From contig JAPZLL010000039.1 of the NCBI GenBank assembly GCA_036250225.1, forward strand, positions 62,001-126,000: a DNA stretch of 64,000 nucleotides, read 5' to 3'. A program made the translations under genes and the position numbers. Below, one piece after another: positions 43,856-55,200 of the stretch. The stretch is from Cercophora sp. LCS_1 (taxonomy: Eukaryota > Ascomycota > Sordariomycetes > Sordariales > Lasiosphaeriaceae). Position 1 is the first letter of the stretch. Each line of letters opens with the position of its first letter. Under the pieces are notes generated by a model. That model was not told the DNA's origin. It did no database searches and worked only from the letters and a program-made list of their open reading frames with translations.

Positions 43856-44863
43856 GATGCTTTGTGGCTGCGCGTCAACTCCCTCGTCACAGAATCCTCC
43901 TGCAGCGAGGTTTTGAGCGATTGCGACAAACGAACAAATACCAGCAATTGAACATGAAGGAATTCTCCAACAATCGCCATCGGCCTGTTGATCTACCAAC
44001 CGAGGCGATCCGGCGCCAAGACGACGTCACAGCATGCCCTCGGCCCCGGTCCCCAAATCTTCGCCCCGAAGGGCGCGCTGAGGGAGACCACCCGCGACCC
44101 CTGACTGAGCGTCCCCACGGGTGAGATCTTTTCTGCGTAACTGCTATCTAGGCCGCACGTGAAAAGCCTCGGCACACCCCTGCTGCAAAGATGGTCTTCC
44201 TAGGCTGCCAGGGCCGACCTTTGCGCGTAAGGACCGGGTCCGGCCCTAAAACCAAGCTTTCTAGTGGTGGCACATCGCCGCAACCACCCGCCAGCGCAAC
44301 GGTTCCCCGGATCCCCGCAGCGCTTGGTGGGTCTCGGACGGGAACGCGGCACCTGCATCATACTCCATGTCAGGACTTCGCTCCTTTGAGCAATTCTATC
44401 AGGATATGAGATACAACGCGGTCGTGGGAATACCAGTGGGGAGTTTACGGCGCGCGCGTCGTTCCTCATGAGGCAGGACCAAACACATCTGCGTAAGGCC
44501 CGGCGGAGCTACAACTGCACCCCGCCAAGTCAAGATGATGTGCGCTCACTCAGCGTGAATGGTGGATGTTGCAGCATGTCTTATACGTGTGGATGGAAAT
44601 CCCCGGAAATGAGAATCGTGACGTCGCTATGTCTTGGTCCCCGCCGCTCGCCTGCGTGTACCACATTGGGTCGCCGACGCGGTGAGACAGTGACTGACGG
44701 TAAGGGTATGTCGTGTCCGGGCATAAACATACATCGCCACCCCCAACATTCGCTCATTTTCTGCGTATCCGGGACTCATATCTGCTCTCCTCCCTTGACC
44801 CAGCTCTTCCTTCAACTCCCTCGGCCTTCGTATCTCGTCTGCTCTCATCCAACATTGTGAAAC
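43856..44863. promoter_or_regulatory. Divergent promoter region, CoA-transferase and MFS transporter
   Basis: About 1 kb between divergent genes with no gene seen. It marks the likely left edge of the polyketide cluster. CT-rich tracts lie at 44785-44850, just before the transporter start. Confidence 0.45.
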
Positions 44864-46947
44864 ATGGCGCCCAACCGAGATTTCGAAGCCGAAAAGGGAG
44901 AGAGCGACGCCATGACTGACAAGGTTGAGAATGTGGCTGTCGACGACACCCATCTGGCGAGACGAGTGTTGTTCAAGATGGATACGAGGTGTGTTGATGT
45001 GTTCCTCGTGTCTTCTTGACTCTCTGTGCGCATTCATTCTGTGTGTCTGTTGACGTTGATCCTCAATTACTAATATCCCAAAAGGATATTGCCAGTCCTT
45101 GCACTTTTGTTCCTATGCTCTTTCCTTGACCGAACGAATGTCGGCAATGCCAAGATCATCGGTCTCGAGAAAGACCTAAACATCACCAACTTGCAGTACA
45201 ATCAAGGTACTCACTTCACCGCCGCAACAGAGAACCTGGCTGACTAGGAAGGACTGACCGTGTTTTACGCCACTTACATTGCAAGGTGCCTACTCCGCCC
45301 CTGCAATGCATACGTATGACTGACCGAAAAAGCGAACTCCCGAGCAACCTCGTTCTCAAGAAAGTCACGCCCAAGATCTGGCTCCCGCTTCTTACCGTAA
45401 CATGGGGCATCACCACCATGTGTCTCGGCTTCGTGAGGAGCTTTGGCAGCTTCTTTGCAGTCCGCGCCCTTTTGGGTTTTGCTGAAGGTGGCCTCCTGCC
45501 GGGGATGGTTCTCTACTTGTCTGGCCTGTACACGAGGCAGGAGATGGCGTTGAGAATTGGTATCTTTTACACGGCTGCGTCGCTCAGCGGTGCTTTTGGC
45601 GGTGAGTTCGTCTCGACCCAACTGTTGGAGGAGTTGGGCAGGTGCTGACTGTTAGTCGAACAGGTTTGCTTGCAAGAGGATTGTCGGCGATTGGGCCGAG
45701 GGGTAACCTGGAAGGATGGCGATGGATCTTTATTATTGAGGGCTTGATAGTGAGGTCTTCCTTCAGGGGCCGCAAGGAAAACATAACTGACCATTTGTAG
45801 ACGGTTATTGCTGGCACCGTTGCTTACATCTTCCTCCCCTCCAACATCCTTATGGCTTCCTTCCTTACCGAGGAGGAAAGGACATTTGCGGCAAACAGAC
45901 TTCAGGAGAAAGTCAGAAAGGACTCGGGGTCTCCTGATAGGTTTGAGTATGGCCCATCTTACTGATAACCCTCAATCAATTCTGTTTACTAACTGCTCTA
46001 GCCCCATTCTCGAGCGCGAGGAGAAGTTCAAGTGGTCCGAAGTATACCGGGGCATCTTCAACCTGCAAGTTTGGTTCACCGCCACCGCATACTTTGCGAT
46101 TCTTTCTGGGCTGTACAGCTTCGGTCTATTTGTAAGTTGACAATGTCACTTCAGAGGCCAGATCTAACTTCCCCAGCTCCCTACCATCATCAACGATCTC
46201 AAAATTGCCAAGGATGCCAACCAAAGCCAGCTTTGGTCTGTTATTCCGTACGCGGTTGCAACTCCTGTCACGGGTTCGTAAACTTCAAGTTTTAACATTA
46301 GTGGTCTAACACATCGCAGTCTTTGTTGCTTTCCTATCCGATCGTCTCAAACTCCGAGGCGTCATGATGCTGTTCACCTTGCCGATAGCCATTGTCGGCT
46401 ATTCTGTAATCGCCAACGTCGCCTCTCCTCACGTGCGGTTTGGCATGACGACGATCATGGCTATTGGGTTGTATAGCAGTGTTCCCTGTGTTCTTGTGTG
46501 GAATAGCAATAATTCGGCTGGTATGCAGTCTCGTAAAACTACGGCTTGGTTTCAGCACTGATCAGATATAGGTCACTACAAACGAGCAACAACCTCGGCC
46601 CTTCAGCTTGCCATTGCAAACTGTGGAGGGTTTGTTGCGAGTGAGTCTTCTTGTGTAATGAAGGGTTGGAGAAACTGACACCCAAATAGCGTTTGTGTAT
46701 CCGAATACGGATGCTCCCTTGTATCATAGGGGACATACCGTCATTTTGGGACTCTTGGTCTATGCGTGGTTTGCGTACGTTGAAACTCGAGTCCTTTGAT
46801 ATTCTTCTCACGGCTAACGGGGTATTAAGGATCCTGGCAAATGTTCTGTGGTGCACGAAGATCAACAAAGACAAGAGGAATGGGAAATATGATCAGTTTA
46901 TTGGGAGCGGAGACGATCGTGATCCGAGTTTCAAGATGATTCTGTAA
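44864..46947 (+). CDS. MFS transporter, anion:cation symporter type (491 aa)
   Basis: Twelve exons: 44864-44988, 45085-45206, 45252-45285, 45333-45601, 45664-45749, 45801-45940, 46002-46131, 46177-46273, 46320-46520, 46572-46640, 46690-46774 and 46830-46947, giving 491 aa. All joins are in phase. The first membrane segment (LPVLALLFLCSFLDRTNVG) carries the DRTNVGNA motif of the allantoate/nicotinate permease-like family. ASELPSNLVLKK, RALLGFAEGGLLPGMVLYL and FLSDRLKLRGV are also typical, and about 12 membrane segments are visible. Members import or export carboxylates and similar anions across the plasma membrane. Placed next to the glycosyltransferase and PKS, it may move the cluster's product or a precursor; this is inference. 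Confidence 0.9.
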
Positions 46948-47249
46948 ATCATGATTACCAATTTCGGGACTAGAGTCTTGATTTCGGACCAGTCACAGTG
47001 TTGAGAGAATTGAAGCATCGTCTTAAATAAAGCATGTTACTCATCTCCTTCGATTTGTTGAAGTGCACAGCGAACATACTATTGGTTTTGAAAGGGGCCT
47101 CTAAGTGAATAATGGCAAACGAAGGGGAAAAAAAGAATCAACAATCGTTGAGCCCCAAACCACACGCTGAAATATCCAAGGTGCCAAGGTGGTTGGTGAC
47201 GGGTCGGCACAGTAAATTCAGCGACTTGGCCGTATCCCTTTACCGCCCC
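46948..47249. other. Convergent spacer, MFS transporter to glycosyltransferase
   Basis: 302 bases between two 3' ends. No feature seen. Confidence 0.5.
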
Positions 47250-48644
47250 TTACTTCGCCGCAAGCTCCTCAATATTCTCAACAATCACCCCAACAGGATC
47301 ATACCCCCTAATCTCAGCCTGAATCTCCATAAACCGAGACTTGAACCGTCCATTCTCCAAAATCTCGTCGATCGCCCGTCCCAACTCCTCCTCAGACGGA
47401 TAACTCGTCCGCAAGTTGACCGCCACGCCAGCCCACTCCGCCCTCGCCGCCGACTCCGGTTTCTCCTCCGTTGTACCAGCCATGACAAGCGGCGTCCCGT
47501 TATTCAGCGCCCGCTGGAAAGATCCATACCCGCCCGTAGTAACAAACACGTCACTCTCCGGGAGTATCTCATCATACGGCAGATAATCCAGCACGCGGCA
47601 GTTTGCCGGGACGACCACGTCGCGTGGTAACGTGTGCCCTGGCCTTCCGAGCGCCACGACGACCAGCACGTCGGTGCGGTTCTTCAGGACGGAAATGGTG
47701 GGGAGGACAAGCTGGCTCAGATCCATTGCCACTGTGCCTTGACAGACAAAAATGGTTTTGGTCGAGGGGTTGGTCACGTCGCCCCACCAGGTTGGCTTTT
47801 CAAAGACCTTTGTTGGCGGAGCGGTCGGGTAACCACCCGCGAAACGGAGGGTTTTGGGCGCGTCGGAGCGGGGGTATTCCACGCTCGGAGCGCACATTTG
47901 GATGAAGCGGTCGGGGAGGGCGTACAGCGTGTCGAGGAGGAACATGTCTGGGTCGCGGGCGCCGACGCTTTGCAGGGCGGAGATGTACGAGGCTTGAGCG
48001 AGGGCAAAGGTTTCAAGCTGGGCTAGGTTGGCGGCTTTGTTGCGCAGGCGGCCTTCGGGGGTGCTGTCTGGCAACATTCCCGTGCCGAAGGGGGGGTGGT
48101 CGATGCTGGTTAGGAGGATGGGGTTGAGGCCGATTGCCATGAAGCCTTTTGGGCGGAGGCCGGGGGCGCCGAGTGTGAAGGGGATGGCGCCGAAGTTGAG
48201 GGATTCGGTGAGGAGGATGACGGGGCGGTGGGGGTGGGATTCGTCCAGGAGGGCAAGGGCGCGTTGGATGGCGGCGTATTGCGAGGGGAGGGATTTGCAA
48301 AAGATGTATTCAAGGTCATGGTTGAAGCAAGCTGGGCCTTCCATGTGCTTTTTGCCTGGGGGCCCTGCGGGAGGTTGTTAGGGGATTTGGTTTGGGGTAT
48401 GGGTTTTGGGAGGCGTACAATTGGTGTCGAGGTCCCAGGAGGTCAGGTCGTAAAAGTCACCGTACCCTTGGACGGGAACGAAGGATGCGCCAGCGGCTTC
48501 GGCTTGTTGGCGATAACCTGACCCGGAGACAAAAGTGACATTGTATCCTCGTGCTACAAGTTGTTTGGCGATTGCTAGCATGGGGATGATGTGTCCGGAG
48601 ACCGGTGTGCTACAGATCAGCACGAGGGGCTTATCTTGGGCCAT
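47250..48644 (-). CDS. UDP-glycosyltransferase, GT1-like (446 aa)
   Basis: Two exons, complement of 47250-48364 and 48419-48644 (intron 54 nt), give 446 aa. The N-terminal acceptor half opens LICSTPVSGHIIPMLAIAKQ, the GHxxPxLxLA pattern of GT-B glycosyltransferases. The C-terminal donor half has TIFVCQGTVAMDLSQLV, RVLDYLPYDEILPESDV and VTTGGYGSFQRALNNGTPLV, the equivalent of the sugar-nucleotide signature of macrolide/sterol-type transferases. It transfers a sugar from a nucleotide sugar to a small lipophilic acceptor in the cytosol. It lies 560 bases beyond the 3' end of the PKS on the same strand, so the acceptor is probably a polyketide alcohol or acid. Sugar and acceptor are not deducible. 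Confidence 0.88.
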
Positions 48645-49203
48645 GGCGGATGGGTGTAACGGTACTGAGTAGTGAGAGAGGTGTGGAACGGGGAGAGACG
48701 CAGTTCAGGGCAGGGCAGATGACGACCCCTATATATAGGAAATCTTCATTCCGGTGCTGCCTGGAGCATCCGACGAATCGTGGCAATTCTCGAGTGGCAT
48801 TATGGGTAGCTTCATGAACAGAAACACGGCGGCCGTTCTTGCGGCGTTGGCGGGTCAAACTCGATCGCCAGCGTGCAATAGACTTGGTCGCTCCTGGTTC
48901 GAATTTCGGGGTTCATTTGTGAGATTGTAGCAAAATAAGGAATCTAAGAATTCTTTTAAGATATCCAAACCCAAGCGATGCGAAATCGGACATCCCAACT
49001 CCGTAAAAGGCAAGAGCGTGGTGTCAGTCGCCAAATGCTGTATGTACAAAAAATGCATCCTTGTTGCAAACAAGTCCACCCATTTCATCACCCCTCCACC
49101 AGCAACATTTTGCAGTAAAGTCTATCCCGCACCCTGCCCTTCTAAAAAGAATAAAAAGAACAGGAAAAACATTCGAAAAAAGTCTAACCACTCAAATGCA
49201 ACC
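48645..49203 (-). promoter_or_regulatory. Promoter of the glycosyltransferase gene
   Basis: CCTATATATAGG, a palindromic TATA element, lies at 48728-48739, about 85 bases upstream of the glycosyltransferase ATG. The rest of the 559 bases is the 3' flank of the PKS gene. Confidence 0.6.
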
Positions 49204-52200
49204 CTACACAGCAGCAACAACTGCGCGCATGATGCGCGCAGCGCGATGAAGTTCCTCGACAAACGCGTCTGTGCGCCCCGCACCACCAGTCAGCGAGACG
49301 CGAATCTTGTTCTTCTCAGGCACGATGATGGACCAGAACCCATCAGTGTCCGGCATCAAATGCACAAAATCGTCAACGATAATATCCGAGTCGATACCGT
49401 TGGTCTGCGCATAGATTGGCGGGAAAGGACGACCAAAGAATATCATGTCGCTCAAAAACTTGGGCTTGGGCACGCTCGCGTCGGCGGGCCACAAGTAACT
49501 CAGCACCTCGAACACGCGTAGGTAGCTGCGCCCGGTGAGCATCGTCTGCATGCCCACGCTCGCCTGCTTGGCGGCAGCGAGGAGGAGGGCACGGAGCTGG
49601 GCGTTGTCGACTGACTCCTCGGCAGCGGCGGCATCGCAGAAGGCGTTGGCAGCGGGGGTCGCGCGTTGCAGCGCGTCGGCACGGCCCGTGTGGAAGTGGG
49701 CTGCGCTCATGGGCTCCCATGACAGCATGTTCTTGCCAAAGTAGAGACGGACGGCGAGCTGGAAGGTCAAATCGATGACGCTCTTAACGGGCGCGCGGGA
49801 TTCGATGAGGAAGTCAGTGCCGAACTCGTCGAGCTGCTCCCGGACGTACGATGACGCCGAGGTGCTGGTGCGGAAGCGCTTGCGGAGGACGTTCATGTGG
49901 CTTTCGATCTCGGGGGTTGTCTGCAGCGCAACTTCCTCGAGGGTGACTGAGGAGGCGCCGTTGCCATTTGCGTGGCCGTTGCCATTGCCGGTGGCAGAGA
50001 ACGACTCTAGGCCCTTTGTGATCCACTCCATAAGGCGCGCCGGAGTGGTACCGTCGACCACGCCGTGCTCGGTGATCTGGCCGGAGCGACCATTCTCACT
50101 CACCCAGAATTGCAGCACCTTGTCGAACCAACGGTTGGCGCCGTCGCCGATGTATCCTTGCCGAGCCATGTCTTCAGGGGTGATCGGATTTGTTGCGTCG
50201 AGGCACAAGACGAACATGGCCGAGTCGATGACGTTGAAGTACTCCTGGTTGGTTGGGCTCAACGCGGATAGCGTCTCTCTGATCTCGGCCCAAGAGTCTC
50301 TGTTGTCGGTCGTGAGGATGCCTGACCACAGCTCATCACCTTGCACCTGCTCGGCAATGGCTCCGAAGATGGTCTCGAGTTGGTGGAGAGACGCGTCCTT
50401 GCCCTCGACGTCTTGGAGCATCACCTTGAAGATGCGACCCTTTCTCAGCACGGCGACGTGATTGCGGACAACCGAAGAGGAGTAGCTGACCATCTTGTCA
50501 CACTTGAGTTGCGGCACACGTGTCGAGTTGAAGAGCCAGCCCCATCGTGACGTGCACTCGGGCTTACCGGCGAGCTCGAGCGGTTCGACTTCGCCCGCGT
50601 CCATAGCATGCTTGAAGGAAACGACAGCCGAGGTGATGATGGCGGCGCGCTCAGCCTGTGAGTGGGGGGTCTTGGGGTCGCGATGGCCGCCCATGATGTT
50701 GGCGTACGGAGCGATGGGTCCACGAGCACACAAGAAACGTGCCTCGGTGACGATGTCAGTGAACCAACCGTTGGTCTTGTCATGTCCATGTCGCTTGTAC
50801 ATGCCCTGGAGGATCTGGCGGGCGGGACTGTCTGGGGCGCGCACGGCGGCGATGTCCTGGCGGATCGACTCAAGCTGCTGCCCGTCATAGAGATGCTCGT
50901 TGGCCTCGAGCCAGTAATCCAGAGTATCATCCAGGTCGGGCAAGGGCTGTGCGGGCACCTCCTTGTGAAGCTTGCAGCATTCCAAACCGTGACCTGTCTT
51001 GCCATTGGAGGTACCGTTGGTGTGTCCGTTGGTGTCTCCGTTGGTTGACCCATTGGTGGCTCCATTGGTTGCGGCGGCGGCGTCTTCCTCGGTGACAGAG
51101 GCAGTGCCGCTGGCCTTGCACATGAGCTCCATTCTCGACACGATCAGCTTGGCGAGAGCGATGATGCTCTGCGCACCACTGAGCTCAGAGGTTTGCAGTG
51201 GGATCTGGAAGGTGCGCTTCACCCAGTTCTTGAGCTCAATGGAGACGAGGGAGTCCAGACCGAGACTTGCGACAGGTTGGTCATCTGGGATGTCGTCGCC
51301 GATGAAAGCGGCAAACTTCTCGACGAGCGCCAGCTTCACGATCTCCTCAGCTTCGGCAACAGTCTCCGCCTGCTCGACCGCCTGGCCTGCGCTCTGCTTC
51401 TTGCTGTCGGCGGCATTGGCGGTAGTCTTGTCGCCGAGCCTCCTCTTGCTGGGCACGTGGTCGTACATGTGGTCGCTAAGCGCCGATGGGCCGACAGCAT
51501 CCTCCATGAGGTCACGATTGAAGTGCATCAGGCACTGGGTAGCACCATCGGCGCGAGCTTGCGGACCCATGGCGTACTCGAGAGTAGTGAAGACATCGTC
51601 GAATGACACGGAGCCGATGATGCGCATAATCTCACTGTTCTGGTCGAGCGCGCGGGCGATCTGCTCTGAGCCCTCGACAGCGCCCACGTTGATCGTGGTG
51701 TATTGCGTGATGCCCTGCGAGTATTGCCGCTGAGACTTGGCAAAGGCATCTTGGAAGGCGTTGCCGGCTGCGTAGTTGCTCTGCGAGCCCGAGCCGATCA
51801 TACTGGCTACGGATGAGAGCATGACGAAGAAGTCGGTTGTCTCGGGCGAGCAGAAGGCCTTGTGCATATTGAGAGTGCCTTGGACCTTGGGATTGACGGC
51901 TGTCTTCCAGTCGGCAAGCTCCATGTACTCGAGAGGGTGATCGCAGAGGACTAGCGCGCTCTGGATGACGCCCCTGACAGGGGGGAGGCTTGCGATCTCC
52001 TCGGCGGCAGCTCGTGTGCTGGCTTCATCGCCAATGTCGCACTGGACGATGTGGAGGGTGCCACCAAGCTTGCTGACAGCCTCCTCAAGCAGCGCCCGCT
52101 TCTCAGCGTCGAGCTTTCGGCGGGTGAGCGCCACAATATGGCCGGCACCCTTCTCGGCGAGGAAGCAGCCCATCCTCTTACCGAGATCGCCGAGACCACC

Positions 52201-55200
52201 GCCGATGACATAGGTACCATCACGACGGAGTCGGAGCGGCGCAGCCTTGGGCCTTGTCGCCTGCACGACTGTCTCTTCGTCGGCGACCAGCACCAACTTG
52301 CCAACGTGCTTTCGGGCAGCGATGAGACGGAAGGTGTCCTCGATGCGCGTCATGGGGAAGGTTGTCACTGGATACACTGGCTTCAGGAGCCCCTGATCAA
52401 CCATGCTGTAGATCTCCCGAAGGCCACGCGTCAACTGCTCGGGGCGCCCCCGGATGATGTACGAGATGTCGACGGCTGAAAATGTCACATGCTTGTCAAA
52501 GTTGGACATGTTCAGCTGGCTGCGTCCGAAGATGTCCGCCTTGCCAATCTCAACAAAGGTGCCAAAGCGTGCGACGCAGTCCCAGCTGTCCATCAGCAGC
52601 TGGCCCGAGAGCGAGTTGAGAACAACGTCGACACCCTTGCCACCGGTTGCGTTCAAGATGTGCTTCTTGAAGTGCCGCGAGTGCGACGAGAAGATGTGGT
52701 CATCGGGGATACCATACTGCTCCTGGATGACCTTCTTCTTGGAAGCGCTGCCCACGGTGGCGTAGATCTCGGCTCCAGCCATTGTTGCGAGCTGAATGGC
52801 AGCTTGACCAACACCGCCTGAGGCCGCATGGATCAAGACCGTCTGCCCCTTCTCGAGGCGGGCAACGTGCATGAGGGAATACCAGGCTGTGTAGTACACG
52901 ATGGGCAAGGAAGCCGCATCAGAGAAGCTGAGCGAGTCTGGAATGGCGACGACACCGTTATTGTGGATGCGCACCTGGTTGCCAAAAGGCGTCACCATAA
53001 GGGCGATGACCCTGTCGCCAGGCTTCAAGTTCTGGACGCTGGACCCGACTGCGGTGATCACACCAGCCACCTCCCCTGTCCCTTCGGTTCCGGGCGCCAT
53101 CTGGCCGAGAGCAAGGAAGACGTCCTTGAAGTTGACACCGTATGCGCGTGCCTGGATCTCGACCTCGTCGGCACCGAGGGGCTCCGCCATCTTGTCATTG
53201 TCGGTGAAGCGCATCGTGTTGAGCAGACCCGGGAACTGGACGTCGAACATCAACGGGCGGCTTTGATCAAGATATTTGCACTCCACGAGAGCAGACTCGC
53301 CCTTGTCTTGCTCTGGGTTGCGGCTGTCGACGTATTGGGCAAACCGGTCATCGGGAAGTACCCTGGGGATGGCGAGCTTGCCCTCTTGAATGGCATACTC
53401 GAGCTCTTCGGCTCTGGTGGCTTCCGGGTCCCAGAATGAGGACTCGGCGATCTGCGCCAAGGTCTGGACAATGTGCTCCAGTACGGCGTCCTTGGAGGGG
53501 TACACCTGGTCTTGAACGTCGACGGTAATGAGCCGCAGTCCGGGATTCTCGCGTCGGATGACACGCGCTGATCCGTTGACCATGTTCTTGAAGGCAGCTG
53601 TTTCGCCCGTTGGCGGGGAACACTGGAAGCTGACCCAGAGGACATTCTTGCCCTGGAGCAGGAGTTGCTTGACATGCTCAAAGGACTCCTCGCTAGGGTC
53701 AAATAGCAAGGGGTGTTCGGCAGAGTCAACGACGATGGCCAGGCTGTTGGTGTCTGCGGTGGGTGTCAAACTCCAGTTCTCTTGTTTGGCATCGATCCTG
53801 TGTTGGCCGAGAGAGAGACGGATCTTCTCTGCGATTGCGACCTGGGCCTCATCGGAATGTCCAAGATGAATGGTTGCTGTCCGGGCGATGCCTTTGCTCG
53901 CCTCCGTCTCAACGGCGCGGGCTACGATGACGGTGCTCACGTCGCTTGACCAACCGTTCTGAGCTGGGATGGCGAGATCAGTGCCGCTGAAGCCGTGGCG
54001 CTTCAAGCAGTCGTCCCACTCAGGCACGGTGAGGAGCGGCCCATCCCGGCGTCCGTCCTCAGACATCCACCAACCCTCGAGCGTGCCAAAGATGGCGTTC
54101 TGGGCGGCGGCAACAGCGGTCAGCTCCATGAGGATCAGGCGACCACCGGGCTTGAGAAGCTTGCGCACGTTGGCCATGGTGATGTCCATCAGAGGGGTGG
54201 CATGGAGCACGATGGAGGCAACAATCACGTCGAAGCTGTGGGCGGCATAGCCCTGCTGGAGCGGGTCGCGCGAGATGTCAAGCGTCTTGAAGTCGATCTG
54301 GGAGGTCCACTTGCTGAACCTCTCTCGGGCCGTCTCGAAGAAACCGGCCGAGATGTCAGTGTAGGTGTAGTTCTCAACCAGGAGCCTGTCATCGCGCTGC
54401 ATCCTCTCCATGAGCTTGAAGGTTGCGCCACCGGTTCCAGCGCCGATCTCGAGGAACTTGAGGAACGGATCCTTGTGGACGAGCGTCTGGACGTACTCGC
54501 CCATCTGGGCGTAGTGGCACTTGAAGAGAGTGTATTCTCTGTAAAGACGTCCGAGTAGGTCATCCTGAACCAAAAGCTCCAGGGCATCCGCCTTCCCGGC
54601 GAACAGCTCGAGGTACTGAGGGCCGAGACGGGCCAGGGTCAGGCCGACAATGTTGGACTTGGCGTTCTCGATGAACTTGGCCTCGTCATCGGATGTGACG
54701 CCTTCCAGGAATCTGGCGCCTTCGGATGTGTCCCACTTCAGCATCCAGTTTAGCAACTTGGTCAGATGGGAGTTGTGAGCCGTAGTGATGCCCTCTGCCC
54801 GAAGACGCTGGACTGTCCTGCGGACGAAGATGGACGCGACTATCTCGTTGAGACGCAACTGGGCCTCGGCAGGCTCGTCGCTGACGGGTCCAAAGTCCAC
54901 GTCGAAGAGCTTCTTGCTGGACACGTGCTGGAGGAAGTCTTCTTGTGTGATGTAGTTGGGATCAGGCTTCCATTCCATGCGGTATGTCAGCTTCTTCTCG
55001 GCTGCGTCGCCATCGGCATCACCAACGGCTTGGGGACGAATCTCGCTGCCGGTGACGACGGGACGGAAGGTGCCATCGCTCAGCTTCTGGTAGGCGCAGA
55101 AGTTTGCTGTCGCCTCACGCTTGCTCTCAGGGTACAGCTCCAAAGCAACAAAGATCTCGGTCCCGGGTGTGCTGTCCATGTCGACTGCGACAGACACGTC

